This document shows positions 55,267 through 63,890 of a stretch of DNA of 64,000 nt, one piece after another. The DNA lies in assembly GCF_900176395.1 (NCBI RefSeq), contig NZ_FWXL01000001.1, positions 186,001 to 250,000 on the forward strand. The letters run 5' to 3'. Position 1 is the first letter of the stretch. Each line of letters starts with the position of its first letter. The notes below the pieces were generated by a model, which ran no database searches, was not told the origin of the DNA, and saw only the letters and a program-made list of their open reading frames with translations. Made by a program: the position numbers and the translations under genes. Source of the DNA: Novosphingobium sp. B1. Its GTDB lineage: Bacteria > Pseudomonadota > Alphaproteobacteria > Sphingomonadales > Sphingomonadaceae.

Positions 55267-56838
55267 ATGGGGGGCAATGCTTTGAGCGAAGCGCAAGACG
55301 ATCCGGCAGGCACGTGCGAAGGCGAGCCTGCGTCATTCACAGGTGAATCCGAGACCGTGTGGCGCTATGCCATGGCGACGCGCGCGCATGCCGTGGTCGA
55401 TGCGGCAGACTACTTTTCCCTGATGCGCGATGCGATGTTGCAGGCCGAGCAGCGCATCATGCTGATCGGATGGGACTTCGACACGCGGATCGTCATCGGC
55501 AGTGGGCGGCGCTGGTGGAACCTGCCACGTCGCGAAGTCGCGCCAGCCCGACTAGGACCGTTCGTCCTCTGGCTGGCCAATCGCCGCAAGCGCATAGACG
55601 TGCGCATCCTGAAGTGGAACTTTGGCGCCCTGAAGGCCGTCTTCCGCGGCTCGATGATGCTCGACCTGTTGCGATGGTGGCGGCATTCGCGCATCATTTT
55701 CAAGCTCGACAGTGCGCACCCGATCGGTTGCAGTCATCATCAGAAGATCGCCGTGATCGACGATCGTTTTGCCGTATGCGGCGGGATCGACATGGCCGGG
55801 GATCGCTGGGATACCCGGGAGCACCTCGACGACGATCCGCGCCGCCGGCGGCCCGGCGGCAAGCTCTATGGGCCGTGGCACGATTGCACGATGCTGCTCG
55901 AGGGCGAGGCGGCGGCAAGGCTGGGCGAGTTCGGTCGCCAGCGCTGGGAGCAGGCGGGGGGCACCCCGTTCGAACCGTGCCAACCCCAGGATGCGTCGCC
56001 CTGGCCTAGCACGGTCGAGGCGGAATTTCGCGACGTCGAAGTGGGGATTGCGCGCACGCGCTCGCATTACGCCAAGGCCTGCGAGGTGCGCGAGATCGAG
56101 GCTCTGTTCCTGGAACAGATCGCGCGTGCGAGGAAATTCATCTATTTCGAGAACCAGTATTTCGCCTCGCGGAAGATCGCCGAGGCGATAGTCAAGCGCG
56201 TTTCCGAGCCTGACCCGCCGGAGATCGTGCTGATCAATCCCGAAAGTTCCGACGGCTGGCTTGAGCAGGCGGCAATGGATGGTGCGCGGATCCGGCTGGT
56301 CCGGGCAATCGAGGCCGCCGACCACCGCAAGCGCTTCTCGGTCTGGCATCCTTTTACCGCTGGGGGGACGCCCATTTACGTCCATTCCAAGCTGACCATC
56401 GTCGATGACGAAATCCTACGGATAGGGTCGGCCAATCTCAACAATCGCTCGATGGGACTCGACAGCGAGTGCGATGTGTTCATCGACTGCGCGCGCCCCG
56501 CCAATGGTCATTGCGGAGACGCGATCAGGCGGCTGCGGCTCTCGTTGCTTGGTGAGCATTGCGATATGCCGGTTGACGCGGTAGCGCAGCAACTCGATCG
56601 GCACGGGAGCATGGCCGCGATGATTGCGGCAGCTCCCGCGACGGGGAAACGGCTGAAGCCTTTCGTACCGCACGAGTTGAGCGATGCGGAGAAGGCCTTG
56701 GCCGACAACGAGGTACTGGATCCCGAGCGGCCGGAGGAGATGCTTTCCTTCTATCGCAAGGGTCTGTTCCGCAGCCGCATGATCTGGCGGCGTGCGTTGA
56801 AAAGGAACGGCAATGAGCAGTCTGGTGGGGCCCGATGA
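55267..56838 (+). CDS. Phospholipase D-family protein
   Basis: Hydrolase or transphosphatidylase of about 523 residues with two HKD motifs. They are His158-x-Lys160-x4-Asp165 (SHHQKIAVIDD) and His373-x-Lys375-x4-Asp380 (VHSKLTIVDD followed by GSANLNNRSMG). The architecture, with a long segment between motifs (WDTREHLDDDPRR), resembles bacterial PLDs related to the eukaryotic type. No signal peptide is seen. The ATG at 55267 is the first good start. An EcfG-like sequence with a mismatched -10 (GGAAC-N16-CGTA, 55234-55258) lies just upstream. Its 3' end overlaps folE by 26 bases. Confidence 0.9.
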   Translation: MGGNALSEAQDDPAGTCEGEPASFTGESETVWRYAMATRAHAVVDAADYFSLMRDAMLQAEQRIMLIGWDFDTRIVIGSGRRWWNLPRREVAPARLGPFVLWLANRRKRIDVRILKWNFGALKAVFRGSMMLDLLRWWRHSRIIFKLDSAHPIGCSHHQKIAVIDDRFAVCGGIDMAGDRWDTREHLDDDPRRRRPGGKLYGPWHDCTMLLEGEAAARLGEFGRQRWEQAGGTPFEPCQPQDASPWPSTVEAEFRDVEVGIARTRSHYAKACEVREIEALFLEQIARARKFIYFENQYFASRKIAEAIVKRVSEPDPPEIVLINPESSDGWLEQAAMDGARIRLVRAIEAADHRKRFSVWHPFTAGGTPIYVHSKLTIVDDEILRIGSANLNNRSMGLDSECDVFIDCARPANGHCGDAIRRLRLSLLGEHCDMPVDAVAQQLDRHGSMAAMIAAAPATGKRLKPFVPHELSDAEKALADNEVLDPERPEEMLSFYRKGLFRSRMIWRRALKRNGNEQSGGAR

Positions 56839-57427
56839 AGACGATGATCTGGCCCGGGGGAAGATTTTCGTGCCCGATGACGTTCAGGACGCCATCCGCA
56901 CGCTGATTCGCTGGTCGGGGGATGACCCTGCGCGCGAAGGTCTGCTCGATACCCCCAAGCGCGTCGCCCGTGCATGGAAGGAATACTGCCTCGGCTATGG
57001 CGAAGATCCGGCCAGCCACCTTGCTCGCCAGTTCGAGGAAGTTGGCGGCTACGACGAGATCGTGCTGCTTAAGGACATTCCGTTCCAGAGCCACTGCGAG
57101 CACCACATGGCGCCGATCATCGGCAAGGCGGCGATTGCCTATCTGCCACGGCACAAGGTTGTCGGCATTTCCAAGCTGGCGCGCGTGCTGCACGGCTTTG
57201 CCCGGCGCCTGCAGATCCAGGAGCGCCTGACCGCAGAGGTGGCGCAGTGCATCTGGGACAATCTGAAGCCGCATGGCGTTGCCGTGGTTATCGAAGCCAG
57301 TCATGCCTGCATGACTGCGCGCGGAGTACGTACGCCTGGCGTGGGCATGGTGACCAGCCGGATGATGGGGACTTTCCTCGACGACACGCGAAGCCGCAAG
57401 GAAGTGCTGAGCCTGATGGGCTATTGA
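56813..57427 (+). CDS. folE: GTP cyclohydrolase I FolE
   Basis: First enzyme of folate synthesis, converting GTP to dihydroneopterin triphosphate. The 204-residue type IA enzyme has zinc ligands Cys95 and His98 (FQSHCEHHMAP) and Cys166 (EASHACMTARG). KVVGISKLARVL and TRKE-type residues in the C-terminal domain bind GTP. The ATG at 56813 has AAAGGAA upstream and starts inside the phospholipase gene in another frame. A signal-peptide protein follows after 114 bases. Confidence 0.97.
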   Translation: MSSLVGPDEDDDLARGKIFVPDDVQDAIRTLIRWSGDDPAREGLLDTPKRVARAWKEYCLGYGEDPASHLARQFEEVGGYDEIVLLKDIPFQSHCEHHMAPIIGKAAIAYLPRHKVVGISKLARVLHGFARRLQIQERLTAEVAQCIWDNLKPHGVAVVIEASHACMTARGVRTPGVGMVTSRMMGTFLDDTRSRKEVLSLMGY

Positions 57428-57541
57428 TCTGACGGTCAGCAAACAAACATTACAGTACAGCAGGTTGGTTGCACATCTTTGCGGTTCTACCTTGTCGTTC
57501 GTCACCGGAGATAAGCCGGGACGATCGCAGGAGACAGGAAC

Positions 57542-57991
57542 ATGAAGATATTCGCATTTGCGGGTCTGGCTGTGGGGCTGGCGTTCAGCGTCCCCGCAGC
57601 GGCGATCGAGCATTCGACCATCATCGAGCATCCCGCTGGGCCGATCACCGCCGATTACACCGGCGCGACCCGGGTTGAGATGAAGCAGGTTGGCACTGCC
57701 GGCGGGGCTGGGCGGACTTCATCGCTCAAGTGCCAGTGGTCGATCTCGCTGTCGGTCGAACGCAGCGCACAAGTGGGCGCAAGCCTGCAGGCAAGACGGT
57801 CCATGGTGCGCGATGAGGTGCTGACCGGATCATCGCCGGGATGGTGTTCGGAGCGAGGCAACGGCATCGACAAGATCGTTGAAGCGCGGCGGGACACGCT
57901 GCGCAGTGCCATGATGGCGATGGTTGCGCAGGATCGCGATGTGATCCTCGTTGAAGCAGAAGGTGCCCGCGCAAGTCAGCGCAAGGGCTGA
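57542..57991 (+). CDS. Secreted protein of unknown function
   Basis: A 149-residue protein with a clear signal peptide (MKIFAFAGLAVGLAFSVPAAA, cut near residue 21). The mature part has two Cys (SLKCQWS, PGWCSERG) that could form a disulphide in the periplasm, and a polar helical C-terminus (IDKIVEARRDTLRSAMMAM). I do not recognise a family. The ATG at 57542 has GGAG in CAGGAGACAGGAAC at good spacing. The TorF-like porin gene follows 14 bases later on the same strand, so the two are probably co-transcribed. Confidence 0.8.
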   Translation: MKIFAFAGLAVGLAFSVPAAAIEHSTIIEHPAGPITADYTGATRVEMKQVGTAGGAGRTSSLKCQWSISLSVERSAQVGASLQARRSMVRDEVLTGSSPGWCSERGNGIDKIVEARRDTLRSAMMAMVAQDRDVILVEAEGARASQRKG

Positions 57992-58005
57992 GGAGACAAG
58001 AAGAC

Positions 58006-58752
58006 ATGACCGGTATCCACCGCCGCCTCTGGCTGGCACTCGTCGGCGCGAGCGCTGCTGCTTTCGCGTCACAGGCTCAGGCACAGTCGGTGGATGCCGG
58101 GGTTGAGGGAACGACCGACGAGGTGCGCCGGGGCCTGAGCTGGAGCGACGGTGAGATTTCCGGCTCGGCCGATGCCCGCGTTGGATTCGGCGGTTTCGAT
58201 GCCGGCGTGCGCGTGGCGATGTTGCGCCAGTCCGATCGCCATGCCGATGCCGATGCGGTTGCCGACCTTACGCTGGGGAAGGATTGGGAGGCAGGGGCCT
58301 TCACGGTGCGGACCGAAGCCATCGGCCACGTCTTCACCAACGCCGACAGCAACATGAACTATGGCGAACTGGGCCTGGGCGCGCGCTATTCGATCGGGCC
58401 GCTGCAACTGGGCACGATGGCCTGGTATGCGCCCAAGCAGGAAAACATCGGCGGTGACAACCTGCACCTGCGCGCGACCGCCGATGCCGGCCTTCCCGGA
58501 TTCCCGGTCTCGGTATTCGCTGCACTGGGCTATACCACCGGCGACACGCGTGATTTCCGTTCGGCGCGATTGCGCCCGGCGGGCGATTACACCGATTGGA
58601 AGATCGGTGCGGAATATTCGATGTTTCCGCTCACGATCGGCGTCGATTACGTCGGCACGGACATCAACACCGACGCTGTCTCGCTTTCGCCATTTGCCGA
58701 CCTGAAGCATGCTGGAGATCGTGTGCTGGCAAGGGTGCGCGTCTCGTTCTGA
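58006..58752 (+). CDS. TorF-like outer-membrane porin family protein
   Basis: Outer-membrane beta-barrel candidate of 248 residues. It has a signal peptide (RRLWLALVGASAAAFASQAQA, cut near residue 26). Alternating hydrophobic strands with aromatic girdles follow (FDAGVRVAM, AVADLTLGKDWEAGAFTVRTEAIG, YGELGLGARYSIGPLQLGTMAWY, FPLTIGVDYVG). The last residue is Phe (VLARVRVSF), the usual barrel-assembly signal. The N-terminal pattern DEVRRGLSWSDGEISGSADARVG suits the TorF/TIGR02001 family of unknown transport role. A terminator follows directly. Confidence 0.8.
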   Translation: MTGIHRRLWLALVGASAAAFASQAQAQSVDAGVEGTTDEVRRGLSWSDGEISGSADARVGFGGFDAGVRVAMLRQSDRHADADAVADLTLGKDWEAGAFTVRTEAIGHVFTNADSNMNYGELGLGARYSIGPLQLGTMAWYAPKQENIGGDNLHLRATADAGLPGFPVSVFAALGYTTGDTRDFRSARLRPAGDYTDWKIGAEYSMFPLTIGVDYVGTDINTDAVSLSPFADLKHAGDRVLARVRVSF

Positions 58753-58767
58753 TCCGCCCGGATAAAG

Positions 58768-58793
58768 AAAGCCCCCGCGGTTGCAGGGGCTTT
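58768..58793 (+). terminator. Rho-independent terminator
   Basis: AAAGCCCC (58768-58775) and GGGGCTTT (58786-58793) form a perfect 8-base stem between the porin gene and the convergent peroxiredoxin gene. It could end transcription from both sides. Confidence 0.75.
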
Positions 58794-58846
58794 CCGGACT
58801 TCTGAACCTTTGGTCCCCGCCGCCAGCGGCGATGGGGCGGAATGGA

Positions 58847-59326
58847 TCAGATGTTCTCGATCATGTGTTCGGCCGAGCTGACCTTGAAGTCGCCCGGAGC
58901 TTCGACGAACAGCTGCTCGACGACGCCATCGTTGACGACCATCGAGAAGCGCTGACCGCGCTTGCCCAGGCCGAATCCGGTGCCGTCCATGGTGAGGCCA
59001 AGAGCTTCGGCGAGGTCGCCGTTGCCGTCAGCCAGCATGGTCACGTCGCTCGAACCCGAAGCTGCGCCCCATGCCTTCATCACGAAGGGATCGTTGACTG
59101 CGGTGCAGGCGATCTCGTCGATGCCCTTGGCCTTCAGATCGGAGGCCTTTTCAACGTAGCCTGGCAGGTGCTTGGCCGAGCAGGTGGGGGTGAATGCACC
59201 GGGGACCGAGAACAGCGCAACGCGCTTGCCCTTGAAGTAGTCCGAAGACTGCACGGCTTCGGGACCTTCAGCGGTCGCCTTGACGATCTTGACGTCAGGC
59301 AGCTTGTCACCAACAGCGATTGTCAT
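58847..59326 (-). CDS. Peroxiredoxin, Prx5-type
   Basis: Thiol peroxidase of 159 residues. The peroxidatic Cys49 sits in GAFTPTCSAKHLPGY, the signature of the Prx5/glutaredoxin-linked redoxins. FVMKAWG, the MLADGNGDLAEALGL segment and RFSMVVNDGVVEQLFVE complete the fold. The ATG at 59326 gives MTIAVGDKLPDVKI as in relatives and has AAGGAAG upstream; an ATG two codons earlier is possible. It lies divergent from ahcY with 231 bases between. Confidence 0.94.
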   Translation of the reverse strand: MTIAVGDKLPDVKIVKATAEGPEAVQSSDYFKGKRVALFSVPGAFTPTCSAKHLPGYVEKASDLKAKGIDEIACTAVNDPFVMKAWGAASGSSDVTMLADGNGDLAEALGLTMDGTGFGLGKRGQRFSMVVNDGVVEQLFVEAPGDFKVSSAEHMIENI

Positions 59327-59441
59327 CCCCATCTTCCTTTCGATTGGCCGGGCGAGGGCGCCCGGACGAGTATGGCGGGATGGATATAGGGGCGGCGCGG
59401 TGGTCTGCAACAGCGTGCCGATGCGGTAATCCCCAATGGCG

Positions 59442-59461
59442 ATATAAAGACATCTTTATAT
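59442..59461. promoter_or_regulatory. Perfect palindrome, likely SahR-type operator upstream of ahcY
   Basis: ATATAAAGACATCTTTATAT is a 20-base inverted repeat with 9-base arms and a CA centre. It lies 97 bases before the ahcY start in the shared gap with the peroxiredoxin gene. ArsR-family SahR regulators of the methionine cycle bind AT-rich palindromes of this kind upstream of ahcY and metK. The match to SahR is from memory and is inference. Confidence 0.6.
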
Positions 59462-59557
59462 TAAGTTTGCAGACAGGGGCAGGGCACGCTATGGGGCCGG
59501 CAGAAGCGCGCCGGTACAGTGGTCTGCCGCGCAGATGATTTTTCAGGAGAAACGCTC

Positions 59558-60967
59558 GTGGCCAGCGTGCTTGACGCCAAGAACGACTATGTGATCGCCG
59601 ACATCGGCCTTGCCGATTTCGGTCGCGCCGAAATCAAGATTGCCGAAACCGAAATGCCGGGTCTCATGGCCCTGCGCGAGGAATTCGGCGCGTCGCAGCC
59701 GCTCAAGGGCGCCCGCATCACCGGCTCGTTGCACATGACGATCCAGACCGCAGTGCTGATCGAGACGCTCGTTGCCCTCGGCGCCGAAGTGCGCTGGGCC
59801 ACTTGCAACATCTTCTCGACCCAGGACCACGCCGCTGCCGCCATCGCCGCTGCCGGCATCCCGGTCTTCGCGATCAAGGGCGAAACACTCGCAGAATACT
59901 GGGACTACGTCGGCTCGATCTTCGACTGGGGTGACGATATCACCGCCAACATGATCCTTGACGACGGCGGCGACGCCACGATGTTCGCGCTGTGGGGCGC
60001 GCGCGTCGAAGCCGGCGAGAAGCTTTTCGAGCCTTCGAACGCCGAGGAAATCGAGTTCGTCCGCGCGCTCAACGCCTTTCTCAAGAAGAAGCCGGGCTAT
60101 CTCACGCAGTCGGTCAAGAACATCAAGGGCGTCTCGGAAGAGACGACCACCGGTGTCCACCGCCTGTACCAAATCGCCAAGGACGGCAAGCTGCCGTTCC
60201 CTGCGATCAACGTGAACGACAGCGTCACCAAGTCGAAGTTCGACAACCTCTATGGCTGCAAGGAATCGCTGGTCGACGCGATCCGTCGCGCAACCGACGT
60301 GATGCTCGCCGGCAAGGTTGCCTGCGTTGCCGGCTTCGGCGATGTCGGCAAGGGTTCGGCTGCCTCGCTGCGCCAGGGCGGCGCGCGCGTGATGGTCACC
60401 GAAGTCGATCCGATCTGCGCGCTGCAGGCGGCGATGGAAGGCTATGAAGTCGTCACGATGGAAGAAGCGGTCAAGCGCTGCGACATCTTCGTGACCGCGA
60501 CCGGCAACGAGGACGTGATCACCGCCGAGCACATGAAGGCGATGAAGCCGATGTCGATCGTCTGCAACATCGGCCACTTCGACAGCGAAATCCAGATCGC
60601 CGCGCTCGACAACTACAACTGGACCGAAGTGAAGCCGGGCACCGACCTTGTCGAGTTCCCCGACGGCAAGCAGATCATCATCCTTGCCAAGGGTCGCCTC
60701 GTGAACCTGGGCTGCGCCACCGGCCACCCGAGCTTCGTGATGTCTGCCAGCTTCACCAACCAGACGCTGGCGCAGATCGAGCTTTTCACCAAGGCCGAGA
60801 ACTACAAGAACGACGTTTACGTGCTGCCCAAGCACCTCGACGAAAAGGTGGCTGCGCTTCACCTTGAGAAGCTGGGCGTGCAACTGACCAAGCTGAGCAA
60901 GAAGCAGGCCGACTACATCGGCGTGCCCGAAGCCGGTCCGTTCAAGCCGGATCACTACCGCTACTGA
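59558..60967 (+). CDS. ahcY: Adenosylhomocysteinase
   Basis: Hydrolyses S-adenosylhomocysteine to adenosine and homocysteine and keeps the methylation cycle running. The 469-residue length is standard. Signatures include [49 protein letters not shown] (catalytic Lys and Asp), the NAD-binding [19 protein letters not shown] and the C-terminal KPDHYRY. The GTG at 59558 has AGGAGA nine bases upstream and gives a family-like N-terminus. A palindromic operator precedes it. A good terminator follows, then divL. Confidence 0.97.
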   Translation: MASVLDAKNDYVIADIGLADFGRAEIKIAETEMPGLMALREEFGASQPLKGARITGSLHMTIQTAVLIETLVALGAEVRWATCNIFSTQDHAAAAIAAAGIPVFAIKGETLAEYWDYVGSIFDWGDDITANMILDDGGDATMFALWGARVEAGEKLFEPSNAEEIEFVRALNAFLKKKPGYLTQSVKNIKGVSEETTTGVHRLYQIAKDGKLPFPAINVNDSVTKSKFDNLYGCKESLVDAIRRATDVMLAGKVACVAGFGDVGKGSAASLRQGGARVMVTEVDPICALQAAMEGYEVVTMEEAVKRCDIFVTATGNEDVITAEHMKAMKPMSIVCNIGHFDSEIQIAALDNYNWTEVKPGTDLVEFPDGKQIIILAKGRLVNLGCATGHPSFVMSASFTNQTLAQIELFTKAENYKNDVYVLPKHLDEKVAALHLEKLGVQLTKLSKKQADYIGVPEAGPFKPDHYRY

Positions 60968-60993
60968 TCGGGTAACGCACGGCAGAAGAATTG

Positions 60994-61025
60994 GGCGGCG
61001 CGGGAAACTGCGCCGCCTTTTTCTT
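60994..61025 (+). terminator. Rho-independent terminator after ahcY
   Basis: GGCGGCGC (60994-61001) and GCGCCGCC (61010-61017) form a perfect stem with an 8-base loop, followed by TTTTTCTT. Confidence 0.92.
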
Positions 61026-61095
61026 GGGCGAGCCGATGTCCCGTTTGCAATTCACCGCATTGTAATTCCCGGGTCCACGCCGTAGCGATGACGCG

Positions 61096-63444
61096 ATGCC
61101 GTTGCTGAACCAGACCGCCATGATCGCTATCGGCCTGCTGCTTGCCGTCTGGACGGTGGGGGCGGCTTGGCTGGTTATTGATGCGCGGCGTCGCGCGCGC
61201 AAGGGCGAGGCGGTTCAGCGCCAAGCGCGCAGACTGGCGCGCATGGTCGACGAATCGCCGGCGCTGCCGCTTCTGGTGCGTGCCGATGGCCGCATCGAAG
61301 GGCCGGCGCGCCTTGCCGGCTGGCTAGGGCTGGATGCGATGCCCGGCTATCTTTCGGAACTCGACAGCGATGGTCGCGGGCTTGACGAAATCCAGCTCGC
61401 ACGCCTCTCGGATGCCGTGCGACGGGCGCAGAAGACCGGGGCACCCTTCCGCATGGGGTTGAAGCCCCGTGGAGGCAGCCGAAACCTGGCGGCGCAAGGC
61501 CACCTTGCCGATCCGCAGGTATCCCCGGGCGGGGCGGCACTGGTCTGGTTTTTCGACTTCTCGGAAAGCGAGGACGAGCTGGTGCGGCTCCGCGAGGAGA
61601 CGGGGCAGGTCAAGGCGGACTTCGCCGGGCTTTCCGGCCTGATCGAAGCGGCGCCCTTGCCGATGTGGTTTCGCGGGCCGGATCTGAAGCTGCGGCTGGT
61701 CAACAGCGCCTATGTTCGCGCGGTTGGCGCCCCCAACGCCGACGCGGTGATCGCCCAGGGCATAGAGCTGATCGAGCCGGTCGATGGCAAGAGCGCTGCG
61801 CAAGTCGCAAGGCAGGCGCAATCTCGCAAGGTCCCGGTCGAGCGCTCGCTGCTGGCCACGATCAAGGGACAGCGCCGCGCCGTTCGCGTGACCGACCTGC
61901 CGCTGGGCGAGGAAGGCATTGCGGGGTACGTAGTGGACATCGAGGAAATGGAGGAACTGATCCGCCAGTTCCGCCGCTTCCGCGAGGCGCAGCGCGAGAT
62001 GCTTGATACGCTCTCGGCAGGGATCGCGCAGTTTGACGAGAAGCGGAACCTGGTTTTCGCCAACCAGCCGTTCCTGCGCATCTTCGGCGTACCGCAGGCG
62101 TGGGTGGTGGATACCCCGCCGTTCGACCGCGTGATTGACCGGATGCGCGATGCCGGGCGCCTGCCCGAGGTGCGCGATTTCCCCGAATGGCGGCGCGAGC
62201 GGCAGGCGTGGTTCCTTTCGCGCGTGCCGATGGAGGAATCCTGGCACCTTTCGGACGGCACGCATCTGCGCGTGGTGGGCCAGCCCATGCCCGATGGCGG
62301 TCTGCTGATGATCTTCGAGGATCGTACCGAGCAACTGCAACTTTCGGCCACGCGCGACACCTTGTTACGCACCCGCACCGCGACCTTCGACAACCTGTTC
62401 GAATCGCTCGCGGTGTTCGCACCCGATGGCAAGCTGCAGCTCTGGAACCGCCGCTTCGCCGAAGACTGGGGCCTTGAGGACGAATTCCTGACGACGCATC
62501 CGCGCGTCGATGTCCTGTTGAACAAGCTGGCGGGGCAGCTCAAGCGGCCGGCCCAAATCGGCACGATCGCGCAGGTGATTCAGGGGGCAACGCTGGAGCG
62601 CAAGCAACGCGGCGGCAGGCTGGCGCTGGCCGATGGACGGCATCTTGCCCTGGCGGGCGTGCCGCTGCCCGATGGAAACGGCATGCTGACCGTGCTCGAC
62701 ATCACCGACAGTCAGAAGGCGGAAGCCGCGCTGCGCGAACGCAACGCCGCGCTGGTCGAGGCCGACGCGGTCAAGACGCGCTTCATCGCCAACATGAGCT
62801 ATGAGTTCCGCACCCCGCTGACCTCGATCGGAGGCTTCGCCGAACTTCTGCAAAGCGGGATCGCGGGCGAGTTGACCGAGCAACAGAACGAGTATGTCGC
62901 CGCCATCCTGTCGTCGGTCGAACGGCTTGGCGAGCAGATCGAGAACGTGCTGGACCTGTCGCAGAGCGAAGCGGGCACGCTGCCTCTCGCGCAGGACCCC
63001 GTGGAAATCTTCCCGCTCCTGACCGAAGTGGTGACCGATCGTGCCGACAGGCTGGCCGCTGCGGGGCTTTCGCTGGATTTGCGTGGTGACAAGTCGGCAG
63101 GCACGGTCAAGGGCGACGCCCGTCGTCTGCGCCGCGCATTCGGCCAGTTGGTCGACAATGCCATTGCCGCAACGCCCGAAGGCGGACGCATCCTGGTCGA
63201 GACCGGGCGGCGCAAGACTGGCGGAGTGCAGGTCGTGGTGTCGGACAATGGCCGGGGCATGGAACCTGCCGTGCTGGCGCGCGCGATGGAGGGCCTCAAG
63301 GTCAGCGCCGATGGCAAGACCGTGGAGCGACGCCAGGGTCTGGGCCTGCCCCTGGTGCGGCAACTGGTGGAGGCCCATGGCGGAACGCTGGAACTGATGT
63401 CGGAACCTGGCCTTGGCACCAGTGCCATCGCGGTGCTGCCATGA
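61096..63444 (+). CDS. divL: DivL-type tyrosine kinase-like cell-cycle regulator
   Basis: A 782-residue sensor kinase homologue. A membrane helix (about 8-28) is followed by four PAS-like regions up to about 540. The H box reads NMSYEFRTPLTSIGGFAELL, with Tyr569 exactly where kinases have His. This Tyr is the hallmark of DivL, which in Caulobacter controls the kinase CckA and so the master regulator CtrA, rather than acting as a standard kinase. The ATPase domain is recognisable (LVDNAIAATPEGG, DNGRGM, GLGLPLVRQLVEAHGG). It overlaps tsaE by four bases. The ahcY-divL-tsaE-amgK order resembles that of other alphaproteobacteria. Confidence 0.93.
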   Translation: MPLLNQTAMIAIGLLLAVWTVGAAWLVIDARRRARKGEAVQRQARRLARMVDESPALPLLVRADGRIEGPARLAGWLGLDAMPGYLSELDSDGRGLDEIQLARLSDAVRRAQKTGAPFRMGLKPRGGSRNLAAQGHLADPQVSPGGAALVWFFDFSESEDELVRLREETGQVKADFAGLSGLIEAAPLPMWFRGPDLKLRLVNSAYVRAVGAPNADAVIAQGIELIEPVDGKSAAQVARQAQSRKVPVERSLLATIKGQRRAVRVTDLPLGEEGIAGYVVDIEEMEELIRQFRRFREAQREMLDTLSAGIAQFDEKRNLVFANQPFLRIFGVPQAWVVDTPPFDRVIDRMRDAGRLPEVRDFPEWRRERQAWFLSRVPMEESWHLSDGTHLRVVGQPMPDGGLLMIFEDRTEQLQLSATRDTLLRTRTATFDNLFESLAVFAPDGKLQLWNRRFAEDWGLEDEFLTTHPRVDVLLNKLAGQLKRPAQIGTIAQVIQGATLERKQRGGRLALADGRHLALAGVPLPDGNGMLTVLDITDSQKAEAALRERNAALVEADAVKTRFIANMSYEFRTPLTSIGGFAELLQSGIAGELTEQQNEYVAAILSSVERLGEQIENVLDLSQSEAGTLPLAQDPVEIFPLLTEVVTDRADRLAAAGLSLDLRGDKSAGTVKGDARRLRRAFGQLVDNAIAATPEGGRILVETGRRKTGGVQVVVSDNGRGMEPAVLARAMEGLKVSADGKTVERRQGLGLPLVRQLVEAHGGTLELMSEPGLGTSAIAVLP

Positions 63445-63890
63445 TCGTCGATTTGCCGGACCATGCCGCATCGGCCGCGCTGGCGGCGCGTATTGCCGCC
63501 GACTTGCGCGCCGGGGATGTCGTCGCGCTCTCGGGCGGACTTGGCGCTGGCAAGACCACCCTGGCGCGCAGCATCGTGGCAGCGCTGGGCTATCAGGGCG
63601 AGGTGCCAAGCCCAAGCTTCGCGATCATCGAAACCTACGATCCGCCTGCGGTCCGCCTGCCGCTTGTCCATGCCGATTTCTATCGTCTGGAAGACCCGGC
63701 GGAAGCAGACGAGATCGGGCTTGACGATTACCGCTTTGGCGCAGCCATGCTGGCGGAATGGCCTGATCACGCCGGCGGATTTACGCATGAGCCGGGCTGC
63801 CTCTCGATCGTGCTGGAATCCACGGAAAATGGCAGGCGGGCCATTGTAACGCCGGGGCGCGATTGGCTAGAGCGAGGTTCATGGACCTGA
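63441..63890 (+). CDS. tsaE: tRNA threonylcarbamoyladenosine biosynthesis ATPase TsaE
   Basis: ATPase that works with TsaB and TsaD to form the t6A base at position 37 of ANN-decoding tRNAs. The 149-residue protein has Walker A GGLGAGKTT at about 32-40. TsaE motifs follow: PSPSFAIIETYDP, HADFYRLEDPAEADEIGLDDY and LAEWPDHAGG. It starts by ATGA overlap with divL and overlaps amgK by ten bases. tsaB and tsaD are not in the window. Confidence 0.95.
   Translation: MIVDLPDHAASAALAARIAADLRAGDVVALSGGLGAGKTTLARSIVAALGYQGEVPSPSFAIIETYDPPAVRLPLVHADFYRLEDPAEADEIGLDDYRFGAAMLAEWPDHAGGFTHEPGCLSIVLESTENGRRAIVTPGRDWLERGSWT

Noticed and set aside
54453..55340. Reverse-strand open frame across tRNA-Arg with a stretch GIRTHGPQIRNLVLYPAEL
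   Set aside because: This is the well-known false protein obtained by translating the antisense strand of a tRNA; the real features here are DUF1178, the tRNA and the FtsB-like gene on the plus strand.
59462..59557. Possible S-adenosylhomocysteine riboswitch before ahcY
   Set aside because: No pseudoknot or conserved riboswitch core was recognised in the leader; the palindrome better explains control.
59543..60955. 470-codon reverse-strand open frame opposite ahcY
   Set aside because: Antisense shadow, composition typical of GC-rich complementary frames.
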